A stretch of DNA of 64,000 nt from Methanobrevibacter sp. GTDB taxonomy: Archaea; Methanobacteriota; Methanobacteria; Methanobacteriales; Methanobacteriaceae. The stretch is from contig NZ_JAFYHP010000003.1 of assembly GCF_017539065.1 (NCBI RefSeq), positions 17,119 through 81,118 of the forward strand. Reading direction: 5' to 3'. Both the position numbers and the translations under genes were made by a program. Shown in pieces: positions 24,988 through 34,702 of the stretch (position 1 is the first letter of the stretch; each line of letters begins with the position of its first letter). Below the pieces are notes generated by a model. The model did no database searches and had not been told where the DNA came from. It saw only the letters and a program-made list of their open reading frames with translations.

Positions 24988-25452
24988 TTATTTTTTAACC
25001 ACACCGACTAATGTTCCATCAATGACACAATCAAAATCGACTTTTTCCAGCCATCCTGCTTTGGTAAACATGTCCATAAAGCAAACACCCATGAGTTGGC
25101 CATCTTCTTTTAAGATTTCATCAACCAAATCTTTTACTTCATCAGTGTCAACATCATATTTTGGCATGGACAATCCTCCCAATAGCACAACGACATCAGA
25201 TTCATGAGGGTCGGAAACTTCATCCTTAAGTACCATGGCATATGGTTTGGACTCGAATTCGTGGCAATCCTCAATATCCAATAAAGGAATAAAATGATTT
25301 TCTTTGTCTCTCACTGAATAAGCCAAAAACTCTGCAAAGGGAGTGCAAACTCCTGGAGAACCAACAAAAGTAATTTTTTTAGCATCTCCCACTTCTTTTT
25401 TAAATGTTACCAGTTGCCCGTTTAATCCTTTCCACTCATAAGCATCTTCCAT
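24988..25452 (-). CDS. DUF2124-like methanogen protein
   Basis: A 154-residue soluble protein resembling the archaeal DUF2124 family, a Rossmann-like fold of unknown function. Notable segments: ITFVGSPGVCTPFAEFLAY, VVVLLGGLSMPKYDVD, and GQLMGVCFMDMFTKAGW. The longest frame starts 21 codons upstream, but GGTGATTTC before the ATG at 25452 decides the start. Followed closely by an anchored unknown protein. The family assignment is from memory and moderate. Confidence 0.6.
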   Translation of the reverse strand: MEDAYEWKGLNGQLVTFKKEVGDAKKITFVGSPGVCTPFAEFLAYSVRDKENHFIPLLDIEDCHEFESKPYAMVLKDEVSDPHESDVVVLLGGLSMPKYDVDTDEVKDLVDEILKEDGQLMGVCFMDMFTKAGWLEKVDFDCVIDGTLVGVVKK

Positions 25453-25574
25453 TGAAATCACCTTATAAATATTATGTAGTTGAACTTTTAAATCTTTTGA
25501 TTGCAATCTAATCAAATATCTTTTTTTAATTATTTTGGACTCTCATTCAATATAAATTTTAATTTATCCTGATT

Positions 25575-26063
25575 TTATCTTATTTTTGGGAAAAATCTAT
25601 TAGAATTTCTTACATACTCTTCATAATCTCTTCCAAAATCTTTTTTTAATCTTTGTTCCTCTTTTTTGACTTGAACATTCATTATTAAAACTTCAATTAT
25701 AAAGACCAATAAAGCCCCTATTGAGAAAATAGCTATCAAAACTCCAATATGATAAATAAATACTCCCAAAAGCATTGGATTTCTGCATATTCCATATGGT
25801 CCGTCAGTCATTAGGGAATTTGTTCTGGGCGCAACTTCATGGTTGAAAGCGTCGAAAGGGTTTCCCCCACCAACATTTTTCATGTAAACGATTGACCAAA
25901 CACTTAATCCAATTCCTACAACCGCCAAAACTATTAGCAAAATCCATTTCATCAATCCGATTTCAGCAAGATTGGGGCTTCCTGAAGCCAAATACATAAT
26001 AAATGGAATTCCGATTATGAAAATGACTAAACCAAGCAGATATCCAACAACATCCCTATTCAT
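25575..26063 (-). CDS. Isoprenylcysteine methyltransferase-like membrane protein 1
   Basis: A 162-residue membrane protein with four or five helices and the C-terminal SAM-binding pattern of the ICMT/phospholipid methyltransferase superfamily: GPYGICRNPMLLGVFIYHIG and a late EEQRLKKDFGRDYEEY. It should methylate a lipid or small hydrophobic substrate; which one is not visible. GGTGAAAAC precedes the ATG. A more distant relative lies nearby at 26601. Confidence 0.8.
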   Translation of the reverse strand: MNRDVVGYLLGLVIFIIGIPFIMYLASGSPNLAEIGLMKWILLIVLAVVGIGLSVWSIVYMKNVGGGNPFDAFNHEVAPRTNSLMTDGPYGICRNPMLLGVFIYHIGVLIAIFSIGALLVFIIEVLIMNVQVKKEEQRLKKDFGRDYEEYVRNSNRFFPKIR

Positions 26064-26089
26064 GTTTTCACCTTCTATGAAATTAACAC

Positions 26090-26509
26090 CTATAAATCAG
26101 AGACGATGTCCTTTGTAATTTTTGCAGCGGATTCGACCATTTTCGGACAAAATTCTTTAAACAGATTATTGTCCCTAGCGTATTTCACACCTTCTTCTGT
26201 ACTTATATCACACTCCAATAAATCACGACAAATATATGATCCATTTTCTTTTTTAAATTCATCTAAAAATTTATTGCACACTTCATTACTTTTTTCTTTG
26301 CTTTCACCATATTTAAGTCCCAATACCATCAATGCACCGGTACATGCTCCACAGACTTCTCCCTTGCGCATTCCACTTCCAAAACAAGCCCCCACTTTAA
26401 GAGCTTGTTCTTTAGAAAGACCATAATCTGGCGAAAATGCTGCAAAAACTGCTTGTGAACACATATAACCGCTTTCAAATAATTGAACTGCTTCTTCTAT
26501 AGAATTCAT
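26090..26509 (-). CDS. C-GCAxxG-C-C family protein
   Basis: A 139-residue protein of the redox-active-looking C_GCAxxG_C_C family. It shows an early MCSQAVFAAF, then VGACFGSGM, the family motif VCGACTGALMVLG, and later Cys residues (VCNKFL, YICRDLL, KEFCPKM). Some members bind metal or Fe-S; the function is unsettled. It lies 26 bp before a methyltransferase-like gene on the same strand. Confidence 0.85.
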   Translation of the reverse strand: MNSIEEAVQLFESGYMCSQAVFAAFSPDYGLSKEQALKVGACFGSGMRKGEVCGACTGALMVLGLKYGESKEKSNEVCNKFLDEFKKENGSYICRDLLECDISTEEGVKYARDNNLFKEFCPKMVESAAKITKDIVSDL

Positions 26510-26600
26510 ATTTAATTATTCTACTGCATAGTTAATTAATCTATCTTAAAAATTTCAATGAAAATTTATTTAATCAAAAAATAAATAAATTGTAAGTGAT

Positions 26601-27275
26601 ATGATGGATACAAAATTATTTTCAAAAGCATTAACCAAATTCGGATTTGGCTTAATTATAGTGTTCTTATTGCTGTTCATTCCTGCAGGAAGCTTATATT
26701 ATCTTAACGGTTGGTTGTTTATAGCTTTATTGTTCATCCCAATGTTCATTGCAGGAATAATAATGTTCACTAAATCCCCTGAACTTCTAAAAAGAAGATT
26801 GAATGCAAAAGAAGAAGAAGCCGAACAGAAAATAGTGATTTTGATTAGTGGAATAATGTTTTTACTGGCATTTGTTTTAGCGGGGCTGAATTTCAGATTC
26901 GGATGGTTCCATCTCCCAACAATGGTTATCATTATAGCTTCAATTATATTTTTAATAAGTTATATCATGTATTCTGAAGTTTTAAGAGAAAATATGTATC
27001 TTTCACGTACGGTTGAAGTGAGTGAAAATCAAAAAGTTGTAGATACCGGATTATACGGTCTTGTCAGACATCCAATGTATACCTCCACTATATTTTTATT
27101 CTTATCAATGCCGTTAATATTGGATTCGATTTTTTCATTTATTATAATGTTAATTTATCCGATAATCATCATATTCAGAATAAAAAATGAAGAAAAAGTT
27201 CTAGAACAGGAATTAGAAGGATATAAGGAATATAAAGAAAAAGTAAAATATAAAATTATGCCTTTTATATGGTAA
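26601..27275 (+). CDS. Isoprenylcysteine methyltransferase-like membrane protein 2
   Basis: A 224-residue protein with about five helices and the ICMT/PEMT signature DTGLYGLVRHPMYTSTI, followed by RIKNEEKVLEQELEGYKEYKEKVKYKIMP, which is the SAM-binding and C-terminal block. Target unknown. Either of two adjacent ATGs could serve, AAGTGAT lying just upstream. It is convergent with the nitroreductase-like gene (11-bp overlap). Confidence 0.82.
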   Translation: MMDTKLFSKALTKFGFGLIIVFLLLFIPAGSLYYLNGWLFIALLFIPMFIAGIIMFTKSPELLKRRLNAKEEEAEQKIVILISGIMFLLAFVLAGLNFRFGWFHLPTMVIIIASIIFLISYIMYSEVLRENMYLSRTVEVSENQKVVDTGLYGLVRHPMYTSTIFLFLSMPLILDSIFSFIIMLIYPIIIIFRIKNEEKVLEQELEGYKEYKEKVKYKIMPFIW

Positions 27276-27987
27276 AGCTTCCTTCAAAGACCTTATCCTT
27301 TAACTCTTCATGAGGTTTATCTAGGCTGAATTTAAAGGTTTCCTGATTTGCAACATACATGTGCGCCAATGCAATACCCATGTCAATCTGATTCCAGGCA
27401 TCCATTTTTTTATTTAAACGGAATTTAGGCTTATTCCTATATAGATTATAGCTTCCATCATCATTATGTGTAAAATACCATGTTTGTGAGTTTGCAGCTG
27501 ATGGGGCGAGTTGTGCAGGGATTAGCTTGCTATCCCTTTCATCTGAGATTTCACATACGATTTTTCTTTCAAACTGAGACCTTTCACGATAAATTTCGCC
27601 TTGAGGCTTACCAAATACCATCAAAATGATGAATTTCTGTTCGGGATTTGGATTATCATAATTTTTAGGATTTCCCGCGCCAATCCAACAAGATCCTATT
27701 CCTCTGCTTTGCAGGTATAAATCAACTTGTTGAAATATGAATCCAATATTTTGTAAGTAATTTTGCTTAGTTTCTGAAAATAGCAACAGGGCGTGGGGCG
27801 GCTTGAATCTCTGCAACATTCTGAAATTTTTTGGCCCGACAATATCATAGCTCCAGTCAATATCCGGATTCAATACCTTAGCATTACTTATGAAATTTCT
27901 TAATTCATTTAAGATTTCCGGACCTAGTGGACTTTTTTCATACTTTCTAATAGATTGTCTTTTGTATATCGTATCTTCAAGATTCAT
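27265..27987 (-). CDS. Nitroreductase-family FMN protein
   Basis: A 240-residue flavin protein. The N-terminal YKRQSIRKYEKSPL contains the phosphate-binding RxSxRxY pattern; the middle (QQVDLYLQSRGIGSCWIGAG) and the IDMGIALAHMYVA block near the C-terminus fit the TM1586-like nitroreductase subfamily. Substrate unknown. It is 24 bp upstream of no partner on its strand; the FtsX permease that follows (28011) is upstream, so it might be the last gene of that operon. Confidence 0.8.
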   Translation of the reverse strand: MNLEDTIYKRQSIRKYEKSPLGPEILNELRNFISNAKVLNPDIDWSYDIVGPKNFRMLQRFKPPHALLLFSETKQNYLQNIGFIFQQVDLYLQSRGIGSCWIGAGNPKNYDNPNPEQKFIILMVFGKPQGEIYRERSQFERKIVCEISDERDSKLIPAQLAPSAANSQTWYFTHNDDGSYNLYRNKPKFRLNKKMDAWNQIDMGIALAHMYVANQETFKFSLDKPHEELKDKVFEGSFTI

Positions 27988-28010
27988 GTTATCAACCGCT
28001 AATAATCAAC

Positions 28011-30269
28011 TTAATCAACATCTTTAAGTGCTTCAACCATATCTAAATTTTTAATTTTATCTGAAAACAATAAATTAACACCTATGGATATTGCAAATGT
28101 TATCGCTGCACATAATAAAATATTTCCCCAAGTTAAAGTTGGAATGTAATATAATGATTCTCCCGCAGCATCCATCATTAATGTCATGAAGTAGAATCCA
28201 AGTGGAATTCCCAAAATAAACCCGATAAAGGTGAAAATAATGTTTTGTGTCAATAATAATTTCCTTAAGACATTTGTTTTAAAACCTAAAACCTTCAATG
28301 TTGCAATTTCCCTCTCCATCTCTGTAAATGATAAAATTCCCAAATTATACAGGACCAGACCGGCCAAGACAACTGCCACAACCGTTACAACGGAAACCAT
28401 CATCATCACTGAGGTTGTCATAGTATCCCAGCTTTCCTTCATTTTCTCAATGGTTGTGACCGATTTGATTGAATCAAGGTTTTCGCCATATTTCTCATCA
28501 GTCAAGATATTTGTAGGAGTGAAATTCAATCCTTGGTCTTCTAAAGTGTCCGGAGACATGATTAACCCTTGTGAAATGGGTTCCGCATGGATTTGGCCTA
28601 TTTTTGAAGTGACCCATTCATCGCTTCCGACAATATGCCACCTGATCTTATCTCCCCTTGTTAAATTAAACTTTTCAGCAAGTTTCGTTGAGATTGAAAC
28701 ATCCCCCTCATCAATGTCAATCTGGTTTCTATTGCTGTCCGTGTACGATATCAAATCCGTGTTGTTCGATGCAAGCAGCGTTACCGTGTCTTCCATGTCA
28801 TTTGCTTTAATTTCAATTGATTGCTGCATGATGAAACTGCCGTTTGATTCATTTAGAATATAATATAGTTCCATAGGATTTGCCTCATTGGAAAGTTGTA
28901 TTTTAGACTCGAAATGACTTATATCATCATATTCCCATGATTTCAACTCATTTAAACTATCATTCATTCCGAATGCTGCAATCAAAAGGGCGACACAACC
29001 CATCACTCCAACTATTGCCATGAATGCCCTGAACTTATTGGCTCTTGCATCCCTTACATTCCATCTGAAATTAAAACTTAAGCGATTCCAAAGTTTTGAT
29101 TTTTCAATGAAACTCTTTGAAGATATATTAGGAGCCTTTGGCCTCATGGTATTGGCAGGATTTTCCTTTGAAATTCTTCTGCATGTTAGATATGTAACAA
29201 AAACGGATAAAACAACCAATAATATCGCAATATAGACAAAACTCATATCAAAACCAGGATGCCAAACCGGCATGCTATACATTGTAGTCATTGTTGGGTA
29301 GAACATCTGTGGAATAATCATTGGCCCTGTTACTAAACCTAAAACGGCTCCGAGAAGAACTGGGAAAAATGCATATGACAGGTAATGTAAGATTATTGTC
29401 GAATCCTTAAAACCAACTGCCTTTAAGATTCCAATTTGAGTTCTCTGATGAGTAACAATCCTTGTCATTGTAGTCAGGAGTGTTAAAAAGGTTACTAAAA
29501 TAAATACAATCGGGAAAACATCTCCAATCATTTTGTGCTGAGCCATTTCATTTGCAAATTTGGACACACTGAGATGATCCTCTTTTTTAGTGAATGACAG
29601 ATAATCAATCGCATCATCCAATTTTTCCTTAAAGTCATTATCCGAACACTCATATTTAACGAGCAATTTATTATATTCCAAATCTTCGGGATATGCCTTA
29701 TACGAAAGATAAGCAAAACCTAACTCTGAAAAATCAGGCGTTAGGGAACTAGGCGAAGTTTCGTAGATATATTCCGGAGAATAACCGATTCCCTTAATTT
29801 CCTTTTTAATTGTTGAATTATCAAATTCAAAAGTGATTTTATCTCCGACATGCAAATCCCGTGCATCCGCAAAACGTTGATCTATCCATACTCCTGAATC
29901 ATCTGAAGCATCAAAATCTTCACCGTCGGTTGTATAAAATTTAGAAATCGTTCCCTTTTCTATGAAATGCAACGTAATATCGGGTTTGCCCTCCAAGTCC
30001 GCTACAGACTGAACAACTTCCTGTCTGTCTGTTTGGGTTGCAAATTCATTAACTTTCTGAACCGCCAAGTCATCAAAATTATCATTGTCAATCCATCCGT
30101 CTGCCATATTGGTATCCATGTAATATTCATCGGAAGTCTGTACTAGGCCATAATACTCACTATATATTCCGCTGTAAGCAAAGATACCTATAAATGCCAT
30201 TAGAAATATTGCAATAAACTGCGTCTTATTAATTTTTATATCCCTCAGCATTTTTTTAGATAATGACAT
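28011..30269 (-). CDS. MacB/FtsX-type ABC permease B (duplicated FtsX modules)
   Basis: A 752-residue permease with two FtsX modules: helix 1 (about 17-37), extracellular domain (about 40-250), three helices (to about 370), a second single helix (about 415-435), a second extracellular domain (to about 620), and three final helices. Landmarks are TRIVTHQRTQIGILKAVGF and EREIATLKVLGF, the cytoplasmic loops that touch the ATPase. It is a paralogue of the gene at 30341, and both follow one ATPase. The substrate is unknown; relatives export lipoproteins, peptides or act as mechanotransmitters. The promoter dyad hints at metal control. Confidence 0.88.
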   Translation of the reverse strand: MSLSKKMLRDIKINKTQFIAIFLMAFIGIFAYSGIYSEYYGLVQTSDEYYMDTNMADGWIDNDNFDDLAVQKVNEFATQTDRQEVVQSVADLEGKPDITLHFIEKGTISKFYTTDGEDFDASDDSGVWIDQRFADARDLHVGDKITFEFDNSTIKKEIKGIGYSPEYIYETSPSSLTPDFSELGFAYLSYKAYPEDLEYNKLLVKYECSDNDFKEKLDDAIDYLSFTKKEDHLSVSKFANEMAQHKMIGDVFPIVFILVTFLTLLTTMTRIVTHQRTQIGILKAVGFKDSTIILHYLSYAFFPVLLGAVLGLVTGPMIIPQMFYPTMTTMYSMPVWHPGFDMSFVYIAILLVVLSVFVTYLTCRRISKENPANTMRPKAPNISSKSFIEKSKLWNRLSFNFRWNVRDARANKFRAFMAIVGVMGCVALLIAAFGMNDSLNELKSWEYDDISHFESKIQLSNEANPMELYYILNESNGSFIMQQSIEIKANDMEDTVTLLASNNTDLISYTDSNRNQIDIDEGDVSISTKLAEKFNLTRGDKIRWHIVGSDEWVTSKIGQIHAEPISQGLIMSPDTLEDQGLNFTPTNILTDEKYGENLDSIKSVTTIEKMKESWDTMTTSVMMMVSVVTVVAVVLAGLVLYNLGILSFTEMEREIATLKVLGFKTNVLRKLLLTQNIIFTFIGFILGIPLGFYFMTLMMDAAGESLYYIPTLTWGNILLCAAITFAISIGVNLLFSDKIKNLDMVEALKDVD

Positions 30270-30340
30270 GATATAATATTTGAAATATTAAATATAAAAA
30301 ACCTATTTTAATCTGAAAGTAGAGTAAATAGGTAGAAAAC

Positions 30341-32611
30341 CTATTCTCCACTTTTAAGGGATTCTACCATATCCAATTTTTTAATCTTGCGCGAAAACAT
30401 CAAATTCACAATTATTGATAACGCAAAGGTTATAACTGCTGTTAACAGGAAGTTTGTAAGAGATATTGAAGGCAATATGTAAAAGGAATCCCCAGATGAC
30501 TTCCACATAATGTCCAAGATAAAATAACCTACAGGCAAACCTAATATGAAACCAATAGCTGTAAACCATAAGTTTTGAGTTAACAATAATCTTCGAAGAG
30601 CACTTGTTTTAAAGCCCAACACCTTTAATGTTGCAATTTCACGTTCAATTTCTGTGAATGACAGTAATCCCAAATTATAAAGAACGATGACTGCTAAAAG
30701 AGAAGCAAAGAATATCAAAATGTAGATTAACAACCACATTGCTTCAGTCAACTCATCCCAGCTTGAAGTCATGTCTTTCATTGAGTTAGTCGCTTTTACA
30801 CCATCATAACTCTTGTCAACATGTTCTTCTGTAACGATGCTTGTCGGAGTATAGTTTAAATCCAAGTCTTCCAATTTATCGGCAGACATTATAAATCCTT
30901 GAGATACTGGATCTGAATGTATCTTATCAATTTTTGTTTTAACCCATTTATCAGACCCCATGATGTGCCACTTGACCTCATCTCCTACACCAACGCCCAG
31001 CATATCGGCCATCTTCTGTGAAATTGAAACCTCATCATCAGCAATTTCCACATGATTCCTGTCATAATCTGTTGGTGTTATTAAATCAGTCCCATTTAAA
31101 ACCAAAAGCGAAGCTGACTTCTTAACAGAACCAGATTCTATTTCAATTGCGGACTCCATTATCTCATCACCATTAACCTTATCTGCCACATCATCAATTT
31201 CTGCTTGAGTTGCATCTTCGTCAATTATCAATTTAGAGTCATAATGATTAATGTCATTATATTCCCATTCCTTTAAATCATTCATTCCATCATACATTCC
31301 AAAAGCACACACTAAAAGAGCACTGCATCCTATTACACCAATTATTGTCATTAATGCCCTGAATTTATTTCTTTTAGCATCACGATAATTCCAACGAATA
31401 TTGAACGGCAATCTTTTCCATATTCCAAACTTTTCAACAAATCCTGAAGTTGATACTTTCGGTGCTTTTGGCCTTATTGTATCTGCCGGTTTTTCTGATG
31501 AAATGCTTTTGACAGAGTAATATGAAACTGCTAGCGACATTAAAACCATTAAAACTGCAACATATACAAAATTCATACTCCACGCAGGGTCCCATGACGG
31601 CAATTTATAAGTGGCGCTCATTGAGGGGTAAAATAATTGCGGCAATGTCATCGGCCCTAAAATTAATCCCAAAATAGATCCGATTAACACCAGCCAAAAT
31701 CCATATGACACATAATGTAATATTATGGAGCGATTTTTAAATCCACTAGCCTTAAGAATACCTATTTGAGTCCTTTGATGTGTAATTATCCTTGTCATTG
31801 TTGTCAAAAGAATCAGCATGGCAATTAATATAAATACAACCGGGAAGATATCGCCCATCATCCTGTGCTGGTCCATTTCATCCGCAAACTGACTGACACT
31901 TGTGTGTTCTGATCTTTCTACAAATGAATTGTAATAACCATCCATATGATAGGATAGTAACTCATTATAGTTTTCAGAGGTTCCTTCAAATTTAACATTC
32001 AAAACATTATATGGAACAGTGTCTTCAGGAAATGCTTTATAGGAAAGGTATGCGAAACCAATTTTGTTAAAATCCGGAATTACAGATGAAGATGATGCAT
32101 GATAAACATATTCCGGCGAATAACCTAATCCCTTGATTTCTTTTGTGATAGAATAATTTTCAAACTCAAAAGTAATATTGTCTCCAACTTTTAGACCCTT
32201 AGCATCGGCAAAACTTTTATCCAACCATACTCCGCCCTTATCCTTAATATCTAACTTTTCGCCTTCAAGCAAATAGAATTTAGATATTGTGTTGTTTTCA
32301 ACGAAGTGCAGAGTAATATCGGGATCATTTTTAAAGTCCGCAACCGAATCAACTACCAACTGTCTCTCCATTTGAGTTGTTGCACCTAAGCAATCTACCT
32401 GATATAAAAACAAATCATTTATATAATTTGAATAAATCCACCCGTCAGCCAAATTAGTTTCTTCATAATAGTCATTGACATTGACTTCTAGGCCTACTGA
32501 TTCTCCACCGACACCTGCAAACACAAATACTCCTAAAAATGCCATTAAAAAAATAGATATGAATTGAGCTTTGTGCTTGGAGATGTCCCTCAACATCTTC
32601 TTTGCAAGCAT
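30341..32611 (-). CDS. MacB/FtsX-type ABC permease A (duplicated FtsX modules)
   Basis: A 756-residue paralogue of the permease at 28011 with the same plan: helix, extracellular domain, three helices, helix, extracellular domain, three helices. TRIITHQRTQIGILKASGF and EREIATLKVLGFKTSALRRLLLTQN mark the two coupling loops. The extracellular domains differ more than the membrane parts. The start lies 4 bp after the ATPase stop, so these are translationally coupled. The two permeases may form a heterodimer, or two exporters sharing one ATPase. Confidence 0.88.
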   Translation of the reverse strand: MLAKKMLRDISKHKAQFISIFLMAFLGVFVFAGVGGESVGLEVNVNDYYEETNLADGWIYSNYINDLFLYQVDCLGATTQMERQLVVDSVADFKNDPDITLHFVENNTISKFYLLEGEKLDIKDKGGVWLDKSFADAKGLKVGDNITFEFENYSITKEIKGLGYSPEYVYHASSSSVIPDFNKIGFAYLSYKAFPEDTVPYNVLNVKFEGTSENYNELLSYHMDGYYNSFVERSEHTSVSQFADEMDQHRMMGDIFPVVFILIAMLILLTTMTRIITHQRTQIGILKASGFKNRSIILHYVSYGFWLVLIGSILGLILGPMTLPQLFYPSMSATYKLPSWDPAWSMNFVYVAVLMVLMSLAVSYYSVKSISSEKPADTIRPKAPKVSTSGFVEKFGIWKRLPFNIRWNYRDAKRNKFRALMTIIGVIGCSALLVCAFGMYDGMNDLKEWEYNDINHYDSKLIIDEDATQAEIDDVADKVNGDEIMESAIEIESGSVKKSASLLVLNGTDLITPTDYDRNHVEIADDEVSISQKMADMLGVGVGDEVKWHIMGSDKWVKTKIDKIHSDPVSQGFIMSADKLEDLDLNYTPTSIVTEEHVDKSYDGVKATNSMKDMTSSWDELTEAMWLLIYILIFFASLLAVIVLYNLGLLSFTEIEREIATLKVLGFKTSALRRLLLTQNLWFTAIGFILGLPVGYFILDIMWKSSGDSFYILPSISLTNFLLTAVITFALSIIVNLMFSRKIKKLDMVESLKSGE

Positions 32612-32615
32612 TCAC

Positions 32616-33320
32616 TCACCATTCCAAATCAGTGACCTTTTTTGGATTTACATTATTCACAATACTTTCAATTCGGCCATTTTTAATTCTTATAACCTTA
32701 TCGGCCGCTTCAGCCAGTATTGCATTGTGAGTTACAATAACAACAGTAGTATTTTGATTGTTACTCATATCCTGAAGCAAACTTAAAATTAATACTCCTG
32801 TTTTTGAATCTAATGCTCCTGTTGGCTCATCACATAAAAGCATTGTAGGTTGTTTTGCAACAGCTCGTGCAATAGATACTCTTTGCTGTTCCCCACCGGA
32901 CAGTTGTGCTGGAAATTGATTTGCATGATCCTTAAGCCCCACTGAATCAAGAACTGCTTCACCATCTATATTTACATCTACAATGTCTTTCATCAACTCT
33001 ACGTTTTCCAGTGCAGTTAAGTTTGGTATTAGATTGTAAAACTGGAAAATGAAACCTACATTTTTTGCCCTATAACTTGTTAGTTGATTGTCATCAAATG
33101 ATTCAACATGTTCGCTGTTAACTATGATTTGTCCTGATGTTACTGAGTCAAGACCGCCTAAAAGGTTTAATAATGTTGATTTGCCCGCACCTGACGGTCC
33201 TAGAATTACTACAAATTCACCTTCATCAATTGCGAAGTTAACATTATCCATTGCCTTTAAAATGTGATCTCCAGTCCTATATTCCTTATTCACATCTTTA
33301 AATTCAATAATTGTACTCAT
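32616..33320 (-). CDS. MacB/LolD-type ABC ATPase
   Basis: A 234-residue ATPase: Walker [12 protein letters not shown]-loop [16 protein letters not shown], signature [14 protein letters not shown], Walker [13 protein letters not shown], switch VTHN. This combination is the MacB/LolD class that partners with FtsX permeases. First gene of the operon ATPase-permease A-permease B. A DtxR-like dyad overlaps its promoter. Confidence 0.92.
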   Translation of the reverse strand: MSTIIEFKDVNKEYRTGDHILKAMDNVNFAIDEGEFVVILGPSGAGKSTLLNLLGGLDSVTSGQIIVNSEHVESFDDNQLTSYRAKNVGFIFQFYNLIPNLTALENVELMKDIVDVNIDGEAVLDSVGLKDHANQFPAQLSGGEQQRVSIARAVAKQPTMLLCDEPTGALDSKTGVLILSLLQDMSNNQNTTVVIVTHNAILAEAADKVIRIKNGRIESIVNNVNPKKVTDLEW

Positions 33321-33365
33321 TACTATTCCCTTCGTTTAATTAATCTCTTCATTATAGTATATTAA

Positions 33366-33404
33366 TCTAATAGTATATAAAATTTAGGTATGCCTAAATT
33401 TTAT
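33366..33404 (-). promoter_or_regulatory. DtxR/IdeR-like operator dyad at the ABC exporter promoter
   Basis: Perfect 10-bp arms AAAATTTAGG (33379-33388) and CCTAAATTTT (33393-33402) around TATG. The TTTAGG-N4-CCTAAA core resembles DtxR-family operators (TTAGG...CCTAA). On the leftward strand, the dyad abuts the TATA-like box at 33369-33382, covering the BRE region, about 50-80 bp before the ATPase start. A bound repressor would block TBP/TFB. The rightward hisA promoter (TATA-like sequence about 33427-33436) lies further away. Confidence 0.6.
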
Positions 33405-33487
33405 TTGATGAATAAAACAATCAATACATATAAAACATTTCAAAACATATAGTTATATTATAATAAAAATTTAAGGAAAAAATCCAA

Positions 33488-34225
33488 ATGTCATTTAAAA
33501 GAGATGAAATGTTAATAATGCCTGCTGTAGACATTAAGAACGGTAAATGTGTGCAGCTTGTTCAAGGCAAACCTGGAAGTGAAATGGTTCAAATAGAAAA
33601 TCCCGAACTTGTTGCAAAACATTGGGAAGATTTAGGAGCTAAAAACATCCATGTAATTGATTTAGATGGAACAATTAATGGAATAGCCAGCTTCGACATT
33701 ATTAAAAAAATCTTGAATGAAGTTTCCGTTCCAATTCAACTTGGTGGAGGAATTAGAAGTGTTGAATATGCTCGCCAATTGTTAGACTTGGACATTGAAA
33801 GAATCATCATTGGAACAATGGGAATTCAACAACCGGAAACCATAAGCGAATTGTCAGAAGAATACGGTTCAGACAGAATTATGATTTCACTTGACAGCAA
33901 AGACAACAGAGTAGTCATTAAGGGATGGCAAGAAAAAATTGATAAAAGCCCTTCTGAAATTTCCCAAGAATTCAAAGAACATGGTGCAGGAAGCATCCTA
34001 TTCACAAACGTTGATGTTGAAGGCCTTTTAGGCGGATTTTACACAGAACCTGTAGAAGAATTAAAAAAATCCGTAGATTTGCCTATTGTTTATTCTGGAG
34101 GAATAACAACAATAGACGACCTTAAAAAATTAAATGAAAGTGGTGTAGAAGGAGTAGTAATTGGTTCTGCACTTTATACTGATAAAATTGATTTAACTGA
34201 AGCTTTAAAATATCAAAAGAGGTAA
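33488..34225 (+). CDS. hisA: Phosphoribosyl-formimino-AICAR ribotide isomerase
   Basis: A 245-residue TIM-barrel isomerase of histidine biosynthesis. The N-terminal MPAVDIKNGKCVQL holds the catalytic Asp, with DLDG, the first phosphate site VPIQLGGGIRS, and the second, VYSGGITTIDDL followed by GVVIGSALY. The start used adds seven residues before the usual MPAVD; AAGGAAAAAATCC precedes the ATG. It leads a rightward run with ribL and argC. Confidence 0.93.
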   Translation: MSFKRDEMLIMPAVDIKNGKCVQLVQGKPGSEMVQIENPELVAKHWEDLGAKNIHVIDLDGTINGIASFDIIKKILNEVSVPIQLGGGIRSVEYARQLLDLDIERIIIGTMGIQQPETISELSEEYGSDRIMISLDSKDNRVVIKGWQEKIDKSPSEISQEFKEHGAGSILFTNVDVEGLLGGFYTEPVEELKKSVDLPIVYSGGITTIDDLKKLNESGVEGVVIGSALYTDKIDLTEALKYQKR

Positions 34226-34229
34226 TTGA

Positions 34230-34691
34230 ATGAAAATAATGGCAACCGGAACATTTGACATACTCCACCCGGGACATGGAGTATACTTAGAAGAGTCTAA
34301 AAAGCTAGGCGGAGAAGATGCTGAGCTTTATGTTGTTGTAGCAAGAGATGCAACAGTTGAAAGAAGAAAAAGAGTCCCTATTGTTGGAGAAGACCAACGT
34401 TTAGAATTAATTAAAATGTTAAAACCCGTAACTGATGCTTATTTAGGTGATGCAAATGGTGATGTCTTTAAAATCGTTCGTGAAATCGACCCTGACATCA
34501 TAACCATTGGAGCCGACCAAAATCACGATGTTGGAAAATTACAGGAAGCGCTTGATAAAAGAGGGTTAAAAGCAAAAGCTGTGCGCATTGAAAAATATCG
34601 TGATTGTGAACTTGACAGCAGTTGTAAGATAATCAGAAAAATTGAAAATACCGATTTCGAAGGAAAAATTTTAGATCACTGTGAAGATTAG
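34230..34691 (+). CDS. ribL: Archaeal FAD synthetase (RibL)
   Basis: A 153-residue nucleotidyltransferase that adenylates FMN to FAD. The N-terminal [10 protein letters not shown] has the HxGH motif (H13, H16); the second motif is IIRKIE near the end, and the C-terminal DCELDSSCK carries the two Cys typical of archaeal RibL. Four bases after hisA. The family also includes glycerol-3-phosphate cytidylyltransferases, but length and C-terminal cysteines favour RibL. Confidence 0.88.
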   Translation: MKIMATGTFDILHPGHGVYLEESKKLGGEDAELYVVVARDATVERRKRVPIVGEDQRLELIKMLKPVTDAYLGDANGDVFKIVREIDPDIITIGADQNHDVGKLQEALDKRGLKAKAVRIEKYRDCELDSSCKIIRKIENTDFEGKILDHCED

Positions 34692-34702
34692 GAGATAATA
34701 AA

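Noticed and set aside
28231..28863. Rightward 210-codon open frame opposite FtsX permease B
   Set aside because: Antisense shadow of a clear permease frame; no start signal and no domain.
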